Positions 28,320 through 37,058 are shown, counted from the stretch's first letter. The stretch is DNA of 44,929 bases from an uncultured Steroidobacter sp. (GCF_937958065.1 NZ_CALFXI010000041.1:1-44929), one strand, 5' to 3'. Program-made: numbers and translations. Notes: generated from the sequence alone by a model not told the origin.

Positions 28320-28531
28320 CGTTTTTGTCGAGCGATGGTCATGCGCGTTTCAGGTTTTCTCCGACGAAGCTCGCGGATCGAGTCGCAAGTCTCGGGAATT
28401 GCTGTGTCTATGACCTGCGGCACAGTTCGCCAGGGTGGCCGCAACGACGACGCAGCCGTGGCTAATTCAGCGTTGCCGCGCGCCCACTGGCGGTACAGAA
28501 TGCGCCGCCTTTTTACCGATATGGAACGATC

Positions 28532-29290
28532 ATGACTGACGCTGCTGCCGCGCCCGCCGCGCCCTTGCCGATGTTTTATAAGAACCCCGTGCCGCTGGAG
28601 CCCGCGCGCCACGCACAGGCCGGGTTGAAGCCGGAGGTCGACTTTCGCTTTGCCGCCAACACCAATGCCATCCCGCTGACTGCCAGCGAGATGCCGCATG
28701 CGGCGCGTACCTATCCGATCGTGTTTTCGATCAACGCACCGACCGTGCCGTTCGCCGTCGTCGGTCTGCGCGACAACGAGAATCTGTTCGTCAACGCCGA
28801 AGGCGTGTGGCGCGACGACAGCTACATCCCGGCGTACGTGCGGCGCTATCCGTTCATTTTCTCCGAAGTCCCCGAGTCGCAACGCCTGGTGTTGTGCATC
28901 GACGAAGCGGCGGCCAATTTCGAGGCCAACTCGTCGCAGCCGCTGTTCGCCGACGGCAAGCCGACCGAAGGCCTGCAACGCGCGCTGCAGTTCAACGAGA
29001 CATTCCAGGCGCATTACATGGACACCCGCAATTTCGGCGAGTGGCTCGACAAGAACAACATGCTGGAAGACCGCACGGCGCGCGCCGATCTGGGAGGCGG
29101 TCAGACGTTCACATTGCGTGGCTTCAAGCTGCTGAACCCGGACCGCGCACGCGCGCTGGAAGATGCGCAGGTGCTGGAGCTCCACAAGAAGGGCTGGCTG
29201 GCGCTGCTGCATTTCCATCTGCAGTCGTTGCAGAACTGGGGATTGCTCGGCCACCTCACGCGTACGCGCACGGCTGCCAAGCCTTCCTGA
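28532..29290 (+). CDS. SapC family protein (copy 2, divergent)
   Basis: A 252-aa SapC protein. The conserved core is PVPLEPARHAQAGLKP near the N-terminus, then AIPLTASEMPHAARTYPIVFS, VVGLRDNENLFVNAEGVWRD, SYIPAYVRRYPFIFSE and a C-terminal LDKNNMLEDRTARADL region. Compared with copy 1 it keeps the longer N-terminal section typical of the first SapC subgroup, so the two copies are clearly diverged, not a recent duplication. GGAA lies 5 nt before the ATG. It faces away from the TBDR across the shared control region. No signal peptide. Function unknown; family context links it to TBDR-dependent nutrient use. Confidence 0.88.
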   Translation: MTDAAAAPAAPLPMFYKNPVPLEPARHAQAGLKPEVDFRFAANTNAIPLTASEMPHAARTYPIVFSINAPTVPFAVVGLRDNENLFVNAEGVWRDDSYIPAYVRRYPFIFSEVPESQRLVLCIDEAAANFEANSSQPLFADGKPTEGLQRALQFNETFQAHYMDTRNFGEWLDKNNMLEDRTARADLGGGQTFTLRGFKLLNPDRARALEDAQVLELHKKGWLALLHFHLQSLQNWGLLGHLTRTRTAAKPS

Positions 29291-29310
29291 TCCGCGGTTC
29301 GCCGCATGCT

Positions 29311-29337
29311 CCGCGCGGTCGAGAATCGGCCGCGCGG
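29311..29337. other. Inverted repeat after sapC copy 2
   Basis: CCGCGCGG at 29311-29318 and again at 29330-29337, 11 nt apart; each is self-complementary, so an 8-bp stem can form. It lies 20 bp after the sapC stop. No T-run follows. Possible 3' end element between sapC and pilU. Confidence 0.3.
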
Positions 29338-29434
29338 CGCGACTCGAGGCCCGAGCTTGCGACGAGCGTCGCAGGCAAAGCAGCTCGGCTTGGCTAGCAT
29401 CCGGAGCTTTGCGACAGCTGCAGGCGGGTAGGCA

Positions 29435-30598
29435 ATGGGCGCGCTGACGGAAGACCAGGCCAAGTCGTACATCGTCAAGCTCTTGACGGCCATGAGCCAG
29501 GCGGGGGGCTCGGATCTGTTCGTCTCCAGGGACTTTCCGCCCTCGATGAAGCTGCAGGGCGCGATGAAGCCCATGACGAACCAGAAGCTCACCGGCGAGG
29601 TGACGCGCGCCCTGGCGCACTCGCTGATGAACGAGAAGCAGCGCGAAGAGTTCGCCCGCGACCTGGAATGCAACTTCGCGATCTCCGTGCCGGGCGTGGC
29701 CCGTTTCCGCGTCAACGTGTTCATGCAGCAGCAGAACGTCGGCATGGTGATTCGAACCATCGCCAACGACATTCCCGATCTGGCCAGGCTCGGGCTGCCC
29801 GAAACGCTCAAGGACATCATCATGACCAAGCGCGGTCTGGTGCTGGTGGTGGGCGCGACCGGCTCGGGCAAATCCACCACGCTCGCGGCCATGATCGATC
29901 ATCGCAATCGCACCTCGCCCGGTCACATCGTGACGGTCGAAGATCCGGTCGAGTTCGTGCATCAGTCGAAGCAGTCGCTGATCACTCACCGCGAGGTCGG
30001 CATCGACACGCACTCCTGGCACAACGCGTTGAAGAACACGCTGCGGCAGGCGCCCGACGTGATTCTGATCGGCGAGATCCGCGATACCGAAACGATGGAG
30101 CACGCGATCACGTTCGCGGAGACCGGCCACCTGTGTCTGGGCACGCTGCATTCGAACAGCGCCAACCAGACGCTCGATCGCATCATCAATTTCTTTTCCG
30201 AGGATCGTCGCAAGCAGTTGCTGATGGACCTGTCCAGCAACCTGCGCGCCATCATCTCGCAACGCCTGGTGCGCACCGCCGACGGCAAGGGGCGGCGAGC
30301 CGCCGTCGAGATCCTGTTGAACACGCCCATCATCGCGGACAAGCTGCTGAAGGGCGAGTTCCACGAGATCAAGGCCATCATGTCCAAGTCGCAGGAGCTG
30401 GGCATGCGCACCTTCGATGCGTCGCTGTTCGAGCTGTACAACGAAGGCGTGATTTCCTTCGACGAAGCCATTCGCAACGCCGACTCGGCCAACGAGCTGC
30501 GTCTGAACATCAAGCTCAATGGCCGCCCGCAGACGGCCGAGGCCTTGTCGCTGGCGCCGAGCGAGCCGGAGAAGAAGGACGACGCCGCGGCGGCTTAA
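29435..30598 (+). CDS. pilU: PilU-like type IV pilus retraction ATPase
   Basis: A 387-aa hexameric secretion-type ATPase. Walker A GATGSGKST at 140-148, the Asp box VTVEDPVEF at about 167-174, Walker B VILIGEIRD at about 209-217 and the His box GHLCLGTLHS at 231-240 are intact. The N-terminal PAS-like domain has GGSDLFVSRDFPPSMKLQG. The sequence HECNFAISVPG-type (LECNFAISVPGVARFRVNVF) and the C-terminal SANELRLNIKL favour PilU over PilT. In model pili PilU works with PilT during retraction. No pilT or other pilus gene is adjacent. The SD is weak. The C-terminal Glu/Lys/Ala tail is longer than usual. Confidence 0.9.
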   Translation: MGALTEDQAKSYIVKLLTAMSQAGGSDLFVSRDFPPSMKLQGAMKPMTNQKLTGEVTRALAHSLMNEKQREEFARDLECNFAISVPGVARFRVNVFMQQQNVGMVIRTIANDIPDLARLGLPETLKDIIMTKRGLVLVVGATGSGKSTTLAAMIDHRNRTSPGHIVTVEDPVEFVHQSKQSLITHREVGIDTHSWHNALKNTLRQAPDVILIGEIRDTETMEHAITFAETGHLCLGTLHSNSANQTLDRIINFFSEDRRKQLLMDLSSNLRAIISQRLVRTADGKGRRAAVEILLNTPIIADKLLKGEFHEIKAIMSKSQELGMRTFDASLFELYNEGVISFDEAIRNADSANELRLNIKLNGRPQTAEALSLAPSEPEKKDDAAAA

Positions 30599-30673
30599 CC
30601 GCCTCGCGTCGCTGGTGTATGGTGGAGGCCAGCGCCCGGAGGAACCCGCTGTTCCGGGGCGCGTTCCACCACG

Positions 30674-31168
30674 ATGAAGACAGTTACCGGGACATTGATC
30701 ACCGCCAGGGATGCCGACGCTGCCGAGCGCACCAAGCGGCTGCGCGCGCTTGCCTGGTTGATGGACAACGCCATTGCGCTACCCGGCGGCTACCGGATCG
30801 GTCTGGATCCCATCATCGGCCTGGTGCCCGGTCTGGGCGATGCCATCGGCGCCCTGATCTCGGCTTTCATCATCAATGAAGCGCGAGCCATGGGGGCGCC
30901 CCGCAGTGTGCTGCTGCGGATGATGAGCAACGTGATGATCGACACCATCCTCGGCGCCATCCCGTTCGCCGGCGATGTCTTCGATGCCGCCTACAAAGCG
31001 AACACGCGCAACATCGCGCTGCTCGCCCGCTATCAGCTCGACCCCGTCGGCAGCCGGAGGGGCAGTCGCTGGTTCGTTGCCGGGTTCTTTCTGTTGCTGA
31101 CCTTGATGGTGCTGCTGTTGATCGCGATTCCGGTGCTGGTGATCTACGGCATCGTGCAGCTCTTCTGA
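30674..31168 (+). CDS. DUF4112 membrane protein
   Basis: A 164-aa protein matching the DUF4112 pattern: RLRALAWLMDNAIALPGG, then YRIGLDPIIGLVPGLGDAIGAL, a NVMIDTILGAIPFAGDVFDAAYKANTRN block with conserved Gly/Asp/Pro turns, and a C-terminal transmembrane segment (about 133-162). Function is unknown in the family. It lies 75 bp after pilU on the same strand and its stop is 8 bp from the end of the convergent oxidoreductase gene. Confidence 0.85.
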   Translation: MKTVTGTLITARDADAAERTKRLRALAWLMDNAIALPGGYRIGLDPIIGLVPGLGDAIGALISAFIINEARAMGAPRSVLLRMMSNVMIDTILGAIPFAGDVFDAAYKANTRNIALLARYQLDPVGSRRGSRWFVAGFFLLLTLMVLLLIAIPVLVIYGIVQLF

Positions 31169-31176
31169 CAGCTGCA

Positions 31177-33396
31177 CTACGCCTTCAATGACGTCGCCGT
31201 CACTGGCAACTTGCGCAGCCGCTGGCCGGTCGCGGCGAAGATTGCATTGGTCAAGGCGGGTGCGGTCGCCGAGGTGCCAGGCTCGCCAATGCCGCCCGGC
31301 GCATCGTTGCTCTTCACCATGTGAACCTCGATCGCCGGCGCCTCGTTGATCCGCATTACGCGATAGTCGGTGAAGTTGTTCTGCTGCACGCGGCCCTTGT
31401 CGAAGGTGACTTCGTTCCAGAGCGCGGCGCTCAGACCGAACACGATGCCGCTTTCGATCTGCGCGACCACCGTGTCTGGATTGACGATGTGCCCGCAGTC
31501 GACGGCGCATACGACGCGATGGACCTGCACTTCACCGTCCGCCCCGACGGAAATCTCCGCGACCTGGCTCATGTAGCTGCCGAAGGCGAATTGCACCGAG
31601 ATGCCGCGGCCCATGCGTCGGCCTTCGATGGGGCTGAGCGGTTTGGACCATCCCGCCTTGGTGGCGGCGAGGTCGAGCACGGCACGCATGCGCGGCTGGT
31701 TCTTCAACAGGCTTTGGCGATAAGCCAGCGGATCCTGCTTGGCGGTCGCGGCCAGCTCGTCGATGAAGCTCTCGACCACCCAGATGTTATGAGTCGCACC
31801 CACGCCGCGCCAGAACGCGGTCGGCACCGGCGACTCGTGCCTCACATACTCGACGCGCACGTTTGGAATGGCGTACGGCTGATCGCGCGCGCCTTCCACT
31901 GCATCGCTGTCGATGCCGTCCTTGACGGCGGCCGGCGCGAAGCGCGCCATGATGGAAGAGCCGGTGATGCGATGAAACCAGGCGACGGGCATGGACTTTT
32001 CGTCCAGCGCCGCGGCCATGCGATCGAGGTAGTAAGGACGATACATGTCGTGCTGAATGTCGTCCTCGCGCGAATACACGACCTTCACCGGGCCGCGTGC
32101 CTGTTTGGCGATCTCCACCGCCAGCGCGATGAAGTCGGTTTCGAGGCGGCGGCCGAATCCGCCGCCGAGATAATGATTGTGAACGCGCACTCGGTTGAGC
32201 GGATACCCGGTGATCTTGGCGGCGGTGCCTTGAGCGAGCGCGGGCACTTGAGTGCCGACCCAAAGCTCGCACAGCCCGTCGCGCAGATCGACGGTACAGT
32301 TCACCGGCTCCATGGTCGCGTGCGCGAGATAGGGCATTTCGTAGATCGCTTCGATCTTGCGGGCAGCCGCCCCGAGGGTCTTGTCCGTCTGCCCATCGTT
32401 GCGAGCGACCGCGCCTCGTTGCTCCGAAGCGGTGCGCAAGCCCGCCACCAGTGTTTCGGTCGTGAGCGTGGCGTTAGCGCCTTCGTTCCAGGTCGGCGCG
32501 AGCGCCGCGAGTCCTTGCTTGGCAGCCCACATGTGATCGGCGAGCACCGCGACCGCACGGTCGATCTTGATGACCTGGCGCACGCCTTTGACCGCCATCG
32601 CCTGCTTCTCGTCGGCCGATTGCAGCTTGCCGCCCAGCACTGGCGAGATCGCGATCGCCGCGACACTCATGTTCGGCAAGCTCACATCGATGCCGAAGCG
32701 GGCCTGGCCGTTGATCTTCTCGGGCGAGTCGAGCCGCTTGTGCGGCTTGCCGATGAGCGTGAAGTCCTTCGGCTGTTTCAACGCGACTTGCTTGGGCACA
32801 GGAAGCCTGGCCGCGGCGTCGACCAGCTCACCGTAATTGAGAGTCCGATTGCTCGGCTGATGCATCACGGCGCCTTTGCGTGCGACGCAGGTGCTCGGAT
32901 CGACCTTCCATCGTTGTGCCGCTGCCGTGACCAGCATCGTGCGCGCGGTCGCGCCTGCCTCGCGCAGGGGTTTCCAGGTCCCACGAATCGAGGTGCTGCC
33001 GCCGGTGACCTGGCCACCGAGCAATGGATCGGCATAACGTGAGTTGTCTGCCGGTGCCTGTTCCAGCTTCACCTGGTCGAGATCGACTTCCAGTTCTTCG
33101 GCCAGCAGCATGGGCAGGGAAGTAAACGTTCCCTGGCCCATTTCGACTTTGTGAATGATCAGTGTCACGACGCCGGCGCGATCGATCCGAATGAACGCAT
33201 TCGGTGCCAGGCCGGCGGACTCGCGAGTCATCGTGCTGGTGGCCTGGCCGACCGCCGCTTCGGGAGGCTTCTCGTTCCTCGGCTGTTCCGCGCCGAAGCC
33301 GGGCAATGCAAACCCGAGCAGCAGGCCGCCGCCTCCCTGCAGAAAGTGTCGTCGCGACGTGCTGTGTTCGCCGAGAGAGCGGATCACGGTATTCAT
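31177..33396 (-). CDS. iorB: Molybdopterin-binding subunit of IorAB-type aldehyde/N-heterocycle oxidoreductase
   Basis: A 739-aa large subunit of the xanthine oxidase family, isoquinoline 1-oxidoreductase beta type. It starts with a Tat signal (STSRRHFLQGGGGLLLGFAL), so the folded cofactor-loaded enzyme is exported to the periplasm. Two tandem molybdopterin-binding domains follow. Landmarks are VEMGQGTFTSLPMLLAEEL, GGQVTGGSTSIRG, YLGGGFGRRLETDF and, near the C-terminus, GGIGEPGTSATAPAL containing the presumed catalytic Glu. The ATG overlaps the stop of the small-subunit gene by 4 bp. No cytochrome c partner or XdhC-like maturation gene is present in the window. Substrate unknown; aldehydes or N-heterocycles are typical for relatives. 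Confidence 0.92.
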   Translation of the reverse strand: MNTVIRSLGEHSTSRRHFLQGGGGLLLGFALPGFGAEQPRNEKPPEAAVGQATSTMTRESAGLAPNAFIRIDRAGVVTLIIHKVEMGQGTFTSLPMLLAEELEVDLDQVKLEQAPADNSRYADPLLGGQVTGGSTSIRGTWKPLREAGATARTMLVTAAAQRWKVDPSTCVARKGAVMHQPSNRTLNYGELVDAAARLPVPKQVALKQPKDFTLIGKPHKRLDSPEKINGQARFGIDVSLPNMSVAAIAISPVLGGKLQSADEKQAMAVKGVRQVIKIDRAVAVLADHMWAAKQGLAALAPTWNEGANATLTTETLVAGLRTASEQRGAVARNDGQTDKTLGAAARKIEAIYEMPYLAHATMEPVNCTVDLRDGLCELWVGTQVPALAQGTAAKITGYPLNRVRVHNHYLGGGFGRRLETDFIALAVEIAKQARGPVKVVYSREDDIQHDMYRPYYLDRMAAALDEKSMPVAWFHRITGSSIMARFAPAAVKDGIDSDAVEGARDQPYAIPNVRVEYVRHESPVPTAFWRGVGATHNIWVVESFIDELAATAKQDPLAYRQSLLKNQPRMRAVLDLAATKAGWSKPLSPIEGRRMGRGISVQFAFGSYMSQVAEISVGADGEVQVHRVVCAVDCGHIVNPDTVVAQIESGIVFGLSAALWNEVTFDKGRVQQNNFTDYRVMRINEAPAIEVHMVKSNDAPGGIGEPGTSATAPALTNAIFAATGQRLRKLPVTATSLKA

Positions 33397-33848
33397 GTCG
33401 CCTCCGCCGCGCGCTTGATGGCACTGCGAATGCGCCCATAGGTGCCGCAGCGGCAGATATTGCCGGCCATCGCCGCGTCGATGTCGGCATCCGAAGGCCG
33501 CTCATTGCTGGCGAGCAGAGCGGCCGCCGACATGATTTGCCCGGACTGGCAGTAGCCGCACTGGACCACGTCCAGCTCACGCCATGCGGCCTGTACTTTG
33601 CGGCCCACCGGGTCCTGGTCGAGCGCCTCGATGGTGACGATCTTCTTGCCCGTGACCGCGGAAACTGGCGTCACGCACGAACGGGTAGGCTGGCCGTCGA
33701 CGTGCACGGTGCAGGCACCGCAGGCGGCAATCCCGCAACCGAACTTGGTGCCGGTCAAGCCGATGACATCACGGAGCGCCCATAGCAGGGGCATGTCGGG
33801 CGGCACATCCAGGGAATGGGATTTGCCATTGACGGTGAGGGCGGGCAT
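33393..33848 (-). CDS. iorA: [2Fe-2S] subunit of IorAB-type oxidoreductase
   Basis: A 151-aa small subunit carrying two [2Fe-2S] clusters. The plant-ferredoxin-like cluster uses C38, C43, C46 and C58 (CGIAACGACTVHV...RSC). The second cluster uses C97, C100, C132 and C134 (QCGYCQSGQIM and NICRCGTYGRIR). It passes electrons from the molybdenum subunit encoded immediately downstream. The ATG at 33848 has SD GGAGG; the frame extends to 33887 without support. It has no signal and presumably travels with the Tat-exported large subunit. The upstream 204 bp is shared with the divergent methyltransferase gene. Confidence 0.93.
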   Translation of the reverse strand: MPALTVNGKSHSLDVPPDMPLLWALRDVIGLTGTKFGCGIAACGACTVHVDGQPTRSCVTPVSAVTGKKIVTIEALDQDPVGRKVQAAWRELDVVQCGYCQSGQIMSAAALLASNERPSDADIDAAMAGNICRCGTYGRIRSAIKRAAEAT

Positions 33849-34052
33849 ACAGCCTCCGTGACGACCTGAGCCTGGCGGACCGCACAAGGACGGCCCGTAT
33901 CACGGACTGGTTCCTGCTTTTGCGTGGCGTGCGCGAACTACTGAGCCTACGATGCGCAACCTGAGCGCCACGACAGTGGATCGATGACGCTATTGTCGGT
34001 GAACTTTTCCGGCCCAGGCCGCGTTCAGCCAGATCGTGGGGAGGAACCAAAC

Positions 34053-34925
34053 ATGCCGATGTCGACTCGTCGTGGTCCGCAACCGTGGGTACGAGCTTGG
34101 GGTCTCGGGCTGCTGCTGCTCAGTGGGCTCGCGTCGCAGGCGTTGAGTGCGGAGACGACCCGCGAAGATTGCGAGAAGTCGTACAAGCCCTCGACCGGGC
34201 AGCCTGGCAAGGACGTGGTCTGGGTGCCCACCAACGATGCGCTGGTCACGCGGATGCTGGAGATGGCGCAGGTCGGTAGGAACGATCTCGTGTACGACCT
34301 CGGCGCCGGCGACGGCAAGATCGCCATCGCAGCGGCGAAGCAGTTCGGCGCGCGGGCGGTGGGCGTGGAGTACAACCCGGACATGGCGCAGCTGGCCCAA
34401 TGCATGGTGCGCGCCGAAGGCGTCGGCGACCGGGTCAAAGTGATCCAGGGCGATATCTTCGAAACGGATTTCAGCGCCGCCACCGTGGTCACGCTGTACC
34501 TGCTGCCGGAGCTGAATCTGAAGCTGCGTCCCACCCTCCTGAAGATGAAGCCCGGCACGCGCGTCGTCTCGCATTCGTTTCTGATGGATGACTGGCGGCC
34601 GGACGAAAGCTCGGTCTCGACCGACGGCGCCGCTTATCTGTGGATCGTTCCGGCCGATGTTTCAGGCAAGTGGACCTTCAAGCAGCAGCGTGGCAAGGAC
34701 AGCTTCGATGTGGACCTGGCGCAGACCTTCCAGAAGCTGTCCGGCACGGCGGGCAAGGGCGGTGACGAAGTCACCAATGGCGAGGTGCGTGGCACTCACG
34801 TCGAGATGATGTTCTCGGACGGCAATGTGCAAACCCGCCTGAAGGGCGAGCTGAAAGGCAACCGCATCGAAGCGCAGGTCACTCGCAACGAGAGGACCTC
34901 CAGTTTCGTCGGCACACGTCTCTGA
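34053..34925 (+). CDS. Exported class I SAM-dependent methyltransferase-like protein
   Basis: A 290-aa protein with an N-terminal signal sequence (basic STRRGPQPWVR, then a hydrophobic GLGLLLLSGLASQALSA, cleavage near residue 35). The mature part carries a Rossmann methyltransferase motif I (LVYDLGAGDGK), an acidic post-I residue (VGVEYNPDMA) and VIQGDIFETDF. It then has VTLYLLPELNLKLRP, as in histone-methyltransferase DOT1-like and related bacterial proteins. A C-terminal beta-rich extension (about 190-290) follows. SD is GGAGG. The stop is 2 bp before the permease start. Combination of SAM fold and export signal is unusual since SAM is cytoplasmic; it may instead be membrane-anchored. Confidence 0.85.
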   Translation: MPMSTRRGPQPWVRAWGLGLLLLSGLASQALSAETTREDCEKSYKPSTGQPGKDVVWVPTNDALVTRMLEMAQVGRNDLVYDLGAGDGKIAIAAAKQFGARAVGVEYNPDMAQLAQCMVRAEGVGDRVKVIQGDIFETDFSAATVVTLYLLPELNLKLRPTLLKMKPGTRVVSHSFLMDDWRPDESSVSTDGAAYLWIVPADVSGKWTFKQQRGKDSFDVDLAQTFQKLSGTAGKGGDEVTNGEVRGTHVEMMFSDGNVQTRLKGELKGNRIEAQVTRNERTSSFVGTRL

Positions 34926-34927
34926 TA

Positions 34928-36307
34928 ATGAGCACGAGCCGCGCAGGGGAGCGCGCGCCAGAAGGAATCGCCACGCAGACTGCTCCAGACGTACCGACGC
35001 CGACGCTCAGCGTCTTCGATGCGACCATGATCACGGTCGGCATCGTGATCGGCGCGGGCATCTTCCAGACGCCTTCGCTGGTGGCCGGCATTGCCGGCTC
35101 GCCGACGACGATGTTGCTGGCGTGGGTGCTGGGGGGCGCGCTGTCGCTGGTCGGTGCACTGACCTATGCGGAGTTGGCCGCTACCTATCCGAGCGCCGGC
35201 GGCGATTACACCTTCCTGACGCGGGCCTATGGGAAAAATGTGAGCTTCCTGTTCGCCTGGGCTCGCAGCGCCGTGATCTGCACCGGCTCGATTGCGCTGC
35301 TCGGCTTCATCCTGGGCGACTATCTCACGCGCCTGTTCAGCCTCGGCGAGTACTCTTCGGCGCTGTATGCGGGCGTGGCGGTGTTGGTGCTGACCGTCAT
35401 CAATCTCATCGGGCTGCGCAGTTCCTCGCGCGTGCAGAACGCGCTCACGTTGCTGGAAATCACCGGCGTGCTGGTGGTCGCCGTTGCGGGCATGACCTTG
35501 GAATCCCCGGCACCGGTCGCCGCGGGGCCGGCGTCGGAGGGGGCGGGTGCGTTCGGTCTTGCGATGGTGTTCGTTCTATTGACGTTCGGTGGCTGGAACG
35601 AAGCAGCCTATGTTTCCGCCGAGGTTCGCGGCGGACCGCGCGCGCTGGTGCGAACGCTGGTCATTTCGATCGGCATCATCACGGCCGCCTATTTCATTTT
35701 CGTTGCCAGCGTGTTGCACGGCCTGGGCCTGGAGCAGCTCAAGGCCAGCCAGGCCGTGGGCATCGACGTGATGGAGCGCGCATTGGGGCCGTTCGGCGCT
35801 CAGTTGCTGGGCGTGATCGTCGCGATCTCGGCGCTCACGTCCATGAACTCGACCATGATCGTCGGCGCCCGCAGCAACTACTCGGTGGGGCGGGACTGGA
35901 CGTCGTTGCAATTCATGGCACAGTGGCAGGGCGAGCGCCATGCGCCCATCGTCGGCTTTGTCGTTCAGGCCCTGATCGCGCTGGCGCTCATCGGATTCGG
36001 CGCGCTGGAAAAAGATGGGTTCTCCACCATGGTGGAATTCACCGCGCCGGTGTTCTGGTTCTTTTTCATGCTCAGCGGTATCGCACTGTTCGTGCTGCGT
36101 CGACGGGACCCGGAACGTGCCCGGCCATTCCGGGTGCCGCTGTATCCGGTGCTGCCGCTGATCTTCATTGCGACGTGCGCGTATCTGCTCTATTCGAGCA
36201 TCACTTACGCCCAGTCGAAGCACGCGAGCTACGTTGCACTGATCGTGATGATCAGTGGCGCGGTGGTGTTGCTGGGTCTGCGGCTTCGCGGAGCTAGGGC
36301 GACTTGA
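34928..36307 (+). CDS. APC-superfamily amino acid permease
   Basis: A 459-aa inner-membrane transporter with about 12 hydrophobic segments. A cytoplasmic N-terminus of about 25 residues precedes the unwound TM1 motif VGIVIGAGIFQTPS, typical of the APC superfamily. TM2-TM3 hold GALTYAELAATYPSAGGDYTFL. Later landmarks are FGGWNEAAYVSAEVRG (TM6) and a final charged RRRDPERARPFRVPLYPV loop. It is expected to move an amino acid or related amine. It starts 2 bp after the methyltransferase stop, so the two are very probably translated from one message. Its last 14 bp overlap the convergent ThuA gene. Confidence 0.92.
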   Translation: MSTSRAGERAPEGIATQTAPDVPTPTLSVFDATMITVGIVIGAGIFQTPSLVAGIAGSPTTMLLAWVLGGALSLVGALTYAELAATYPSAGGDYTFLTRAYGKNVSFLFAWARSAVICTGSIALLGFILGDYLTRLFSLGEYSSALYAGVAVLVLTVINLIGLRSSSRVQNALTLLEITGVLVVAVAGMTLESPAPVAAGPASEGAGAFGLAMVFVLLTFGGWNEAAYVSAEVRGGPRALVRTLVISIGIITAAYFIFVASVLHGLGLEQLKASQAVGIDVMERALGPFGAQLLGVIVAISALTSMNSTMIVGARSNYSVGRDWTSLQFMAQWQGERHAPIVGFVVQALIALALIGFGALEKDGFSTMVEFTAPVFWFFFMLSGIALFVLRRRDPERARPFRVPLYPVLPLIFIATCAYLLYSSITYAQSKHASYVALIVMISGAVVLLGLRLRGARAT

Positions 36308-37058
36308 GACCGTTGCCGGTCGCCGCCCAATAAATCCCGCCATACAAGTGATGCATGAACACCGGGTCGGAGTAGGTCGCCGGCAGGTGTCCGAGCGCGG
36401 TATAGAAGGCGCGGCCGCCATCGTAGGGTTGATACCAGCTGATCGGATGTAGAGGCATGGTCCTCGCTTCCGCGCGCCGCTGCTCCGAAGGCTGATACGT
36501 CGATTCGTCCACCGACAGCAGATATCGCAGCGACGGCGAGCGCGACGCGTCGAATTCGTACCATTCCTCGGTGGCCAGGAAACGCTGCGCGAAACGTTCC
36601 ATGCCGGGGAAGTCCCGGCTCTCGACGTTGACCATCGCGGTCTGGATCTCGGGATGACGCCGGAACATGTGGCCCAGCATCTTCGTGTACCAGGACCATC
36701 GATATTCGGTGTCGGCGGCGCTGTGCACGCCGACGAAACCTTTGCCGCCGCGGATATAGCGCTCGAACGTGGCCTGTTGCTCATCGTTCAGCACGTCGCC
36801 GGTCGTGAGCAGGAACATGACCGCCGCGTGCCTGCTCAGCTCGTCCTCCTTGAACAGCCGATTGGCATCTTCGGTCCAGAACACATCGAAGTGATGCAGC
36901 TTGCCGAGCTCGCGGATCGCGGTGACGGCTTCGTTGATGGACTCGTGATGCCAGCCGGCGGTCTTGCTGAACACCGCGACGCTGAACTGCTGCGCAAAGC
37001 TGACTGGCGCGATCAGGCAGCCGAGCAGACTCAACAACCAGACTCTCGAATCTTTCAT
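36294..37058 (-). CDS. Exported ThuA-domain protein
   Basis: A 254-aa protein with a cleavable signal peptide (SRVWLLSLLGCLIAPVSFAQQ). The mature part is a ThuA-like domain of the class I glutamine-amidotransferase-like fold: VAVFSKTAGWHHESI, AAVMFLLTTGDVLNDEQ, YIRGGKGFVGVHSAADTEY, and HPISWYQPYDGGRAFYTALGH. Family members are linked to trehalose and other sugar utilisation, and some are periplasmic. Activity is not established. It is preceded by a 17-codon ORF overlapping its ATG and lies 63 bp downstream of the TetR gene on the same strand. Confidence 0.88.
   Translation of the reverse strand: MKDSRVWLLSLLGCLIAPVSFAQQFSVAVFSKTAGWHHESINEAVTAIRELGKLHHFDVFWTEDANRLFKEDELSRHAAVMFLLTTGDVLNDEQQATFERYIRGGKGFVGVHSAADTEYRWSWYTKMLGHMFRRHPEIQTAMVNVESRDFPGMERFAQRFLATEEWYEFDASRSPSLRYLLSVDESTYQPSEQRRAEARTMPLHPISWYQPYDGGRAFYTALGHLPATYSDPVFMHHLYGGIYWAATGNGLKSP

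Larger units (their letters stand above)
27945..28531. promoter_or_regulatory. Divergent control region between TBDR and second sapC
   Basis: A 587-bp gene-free stretch, the longest in the window. Short frames inside it show no family features. It holds two related 14-bp palindromic boxes (28017-28030 and 28253-28266), a TTGCAA repeat pair (28302-28319) and an AT-richer patch around 28300-28330. Both flanking genes should have their promoters here. I could not place -35/-10 boxes with confidence. Confidence 0.6.

Noticed and set aside
23942..29290. SapC genes as evidence for an S-layer secretion system
   Set aside because: The name is historical. No S-layer protein or type I secretion genes are present, and the family is usually found with TBDRs.
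28196..30364. A 722-codon minus-strand frame spanning sapC copy 2 and pilU
   Set aside because: It crosses two conserved plus-strand genes and the control region; composition is typical of a reverse-frame shadow.
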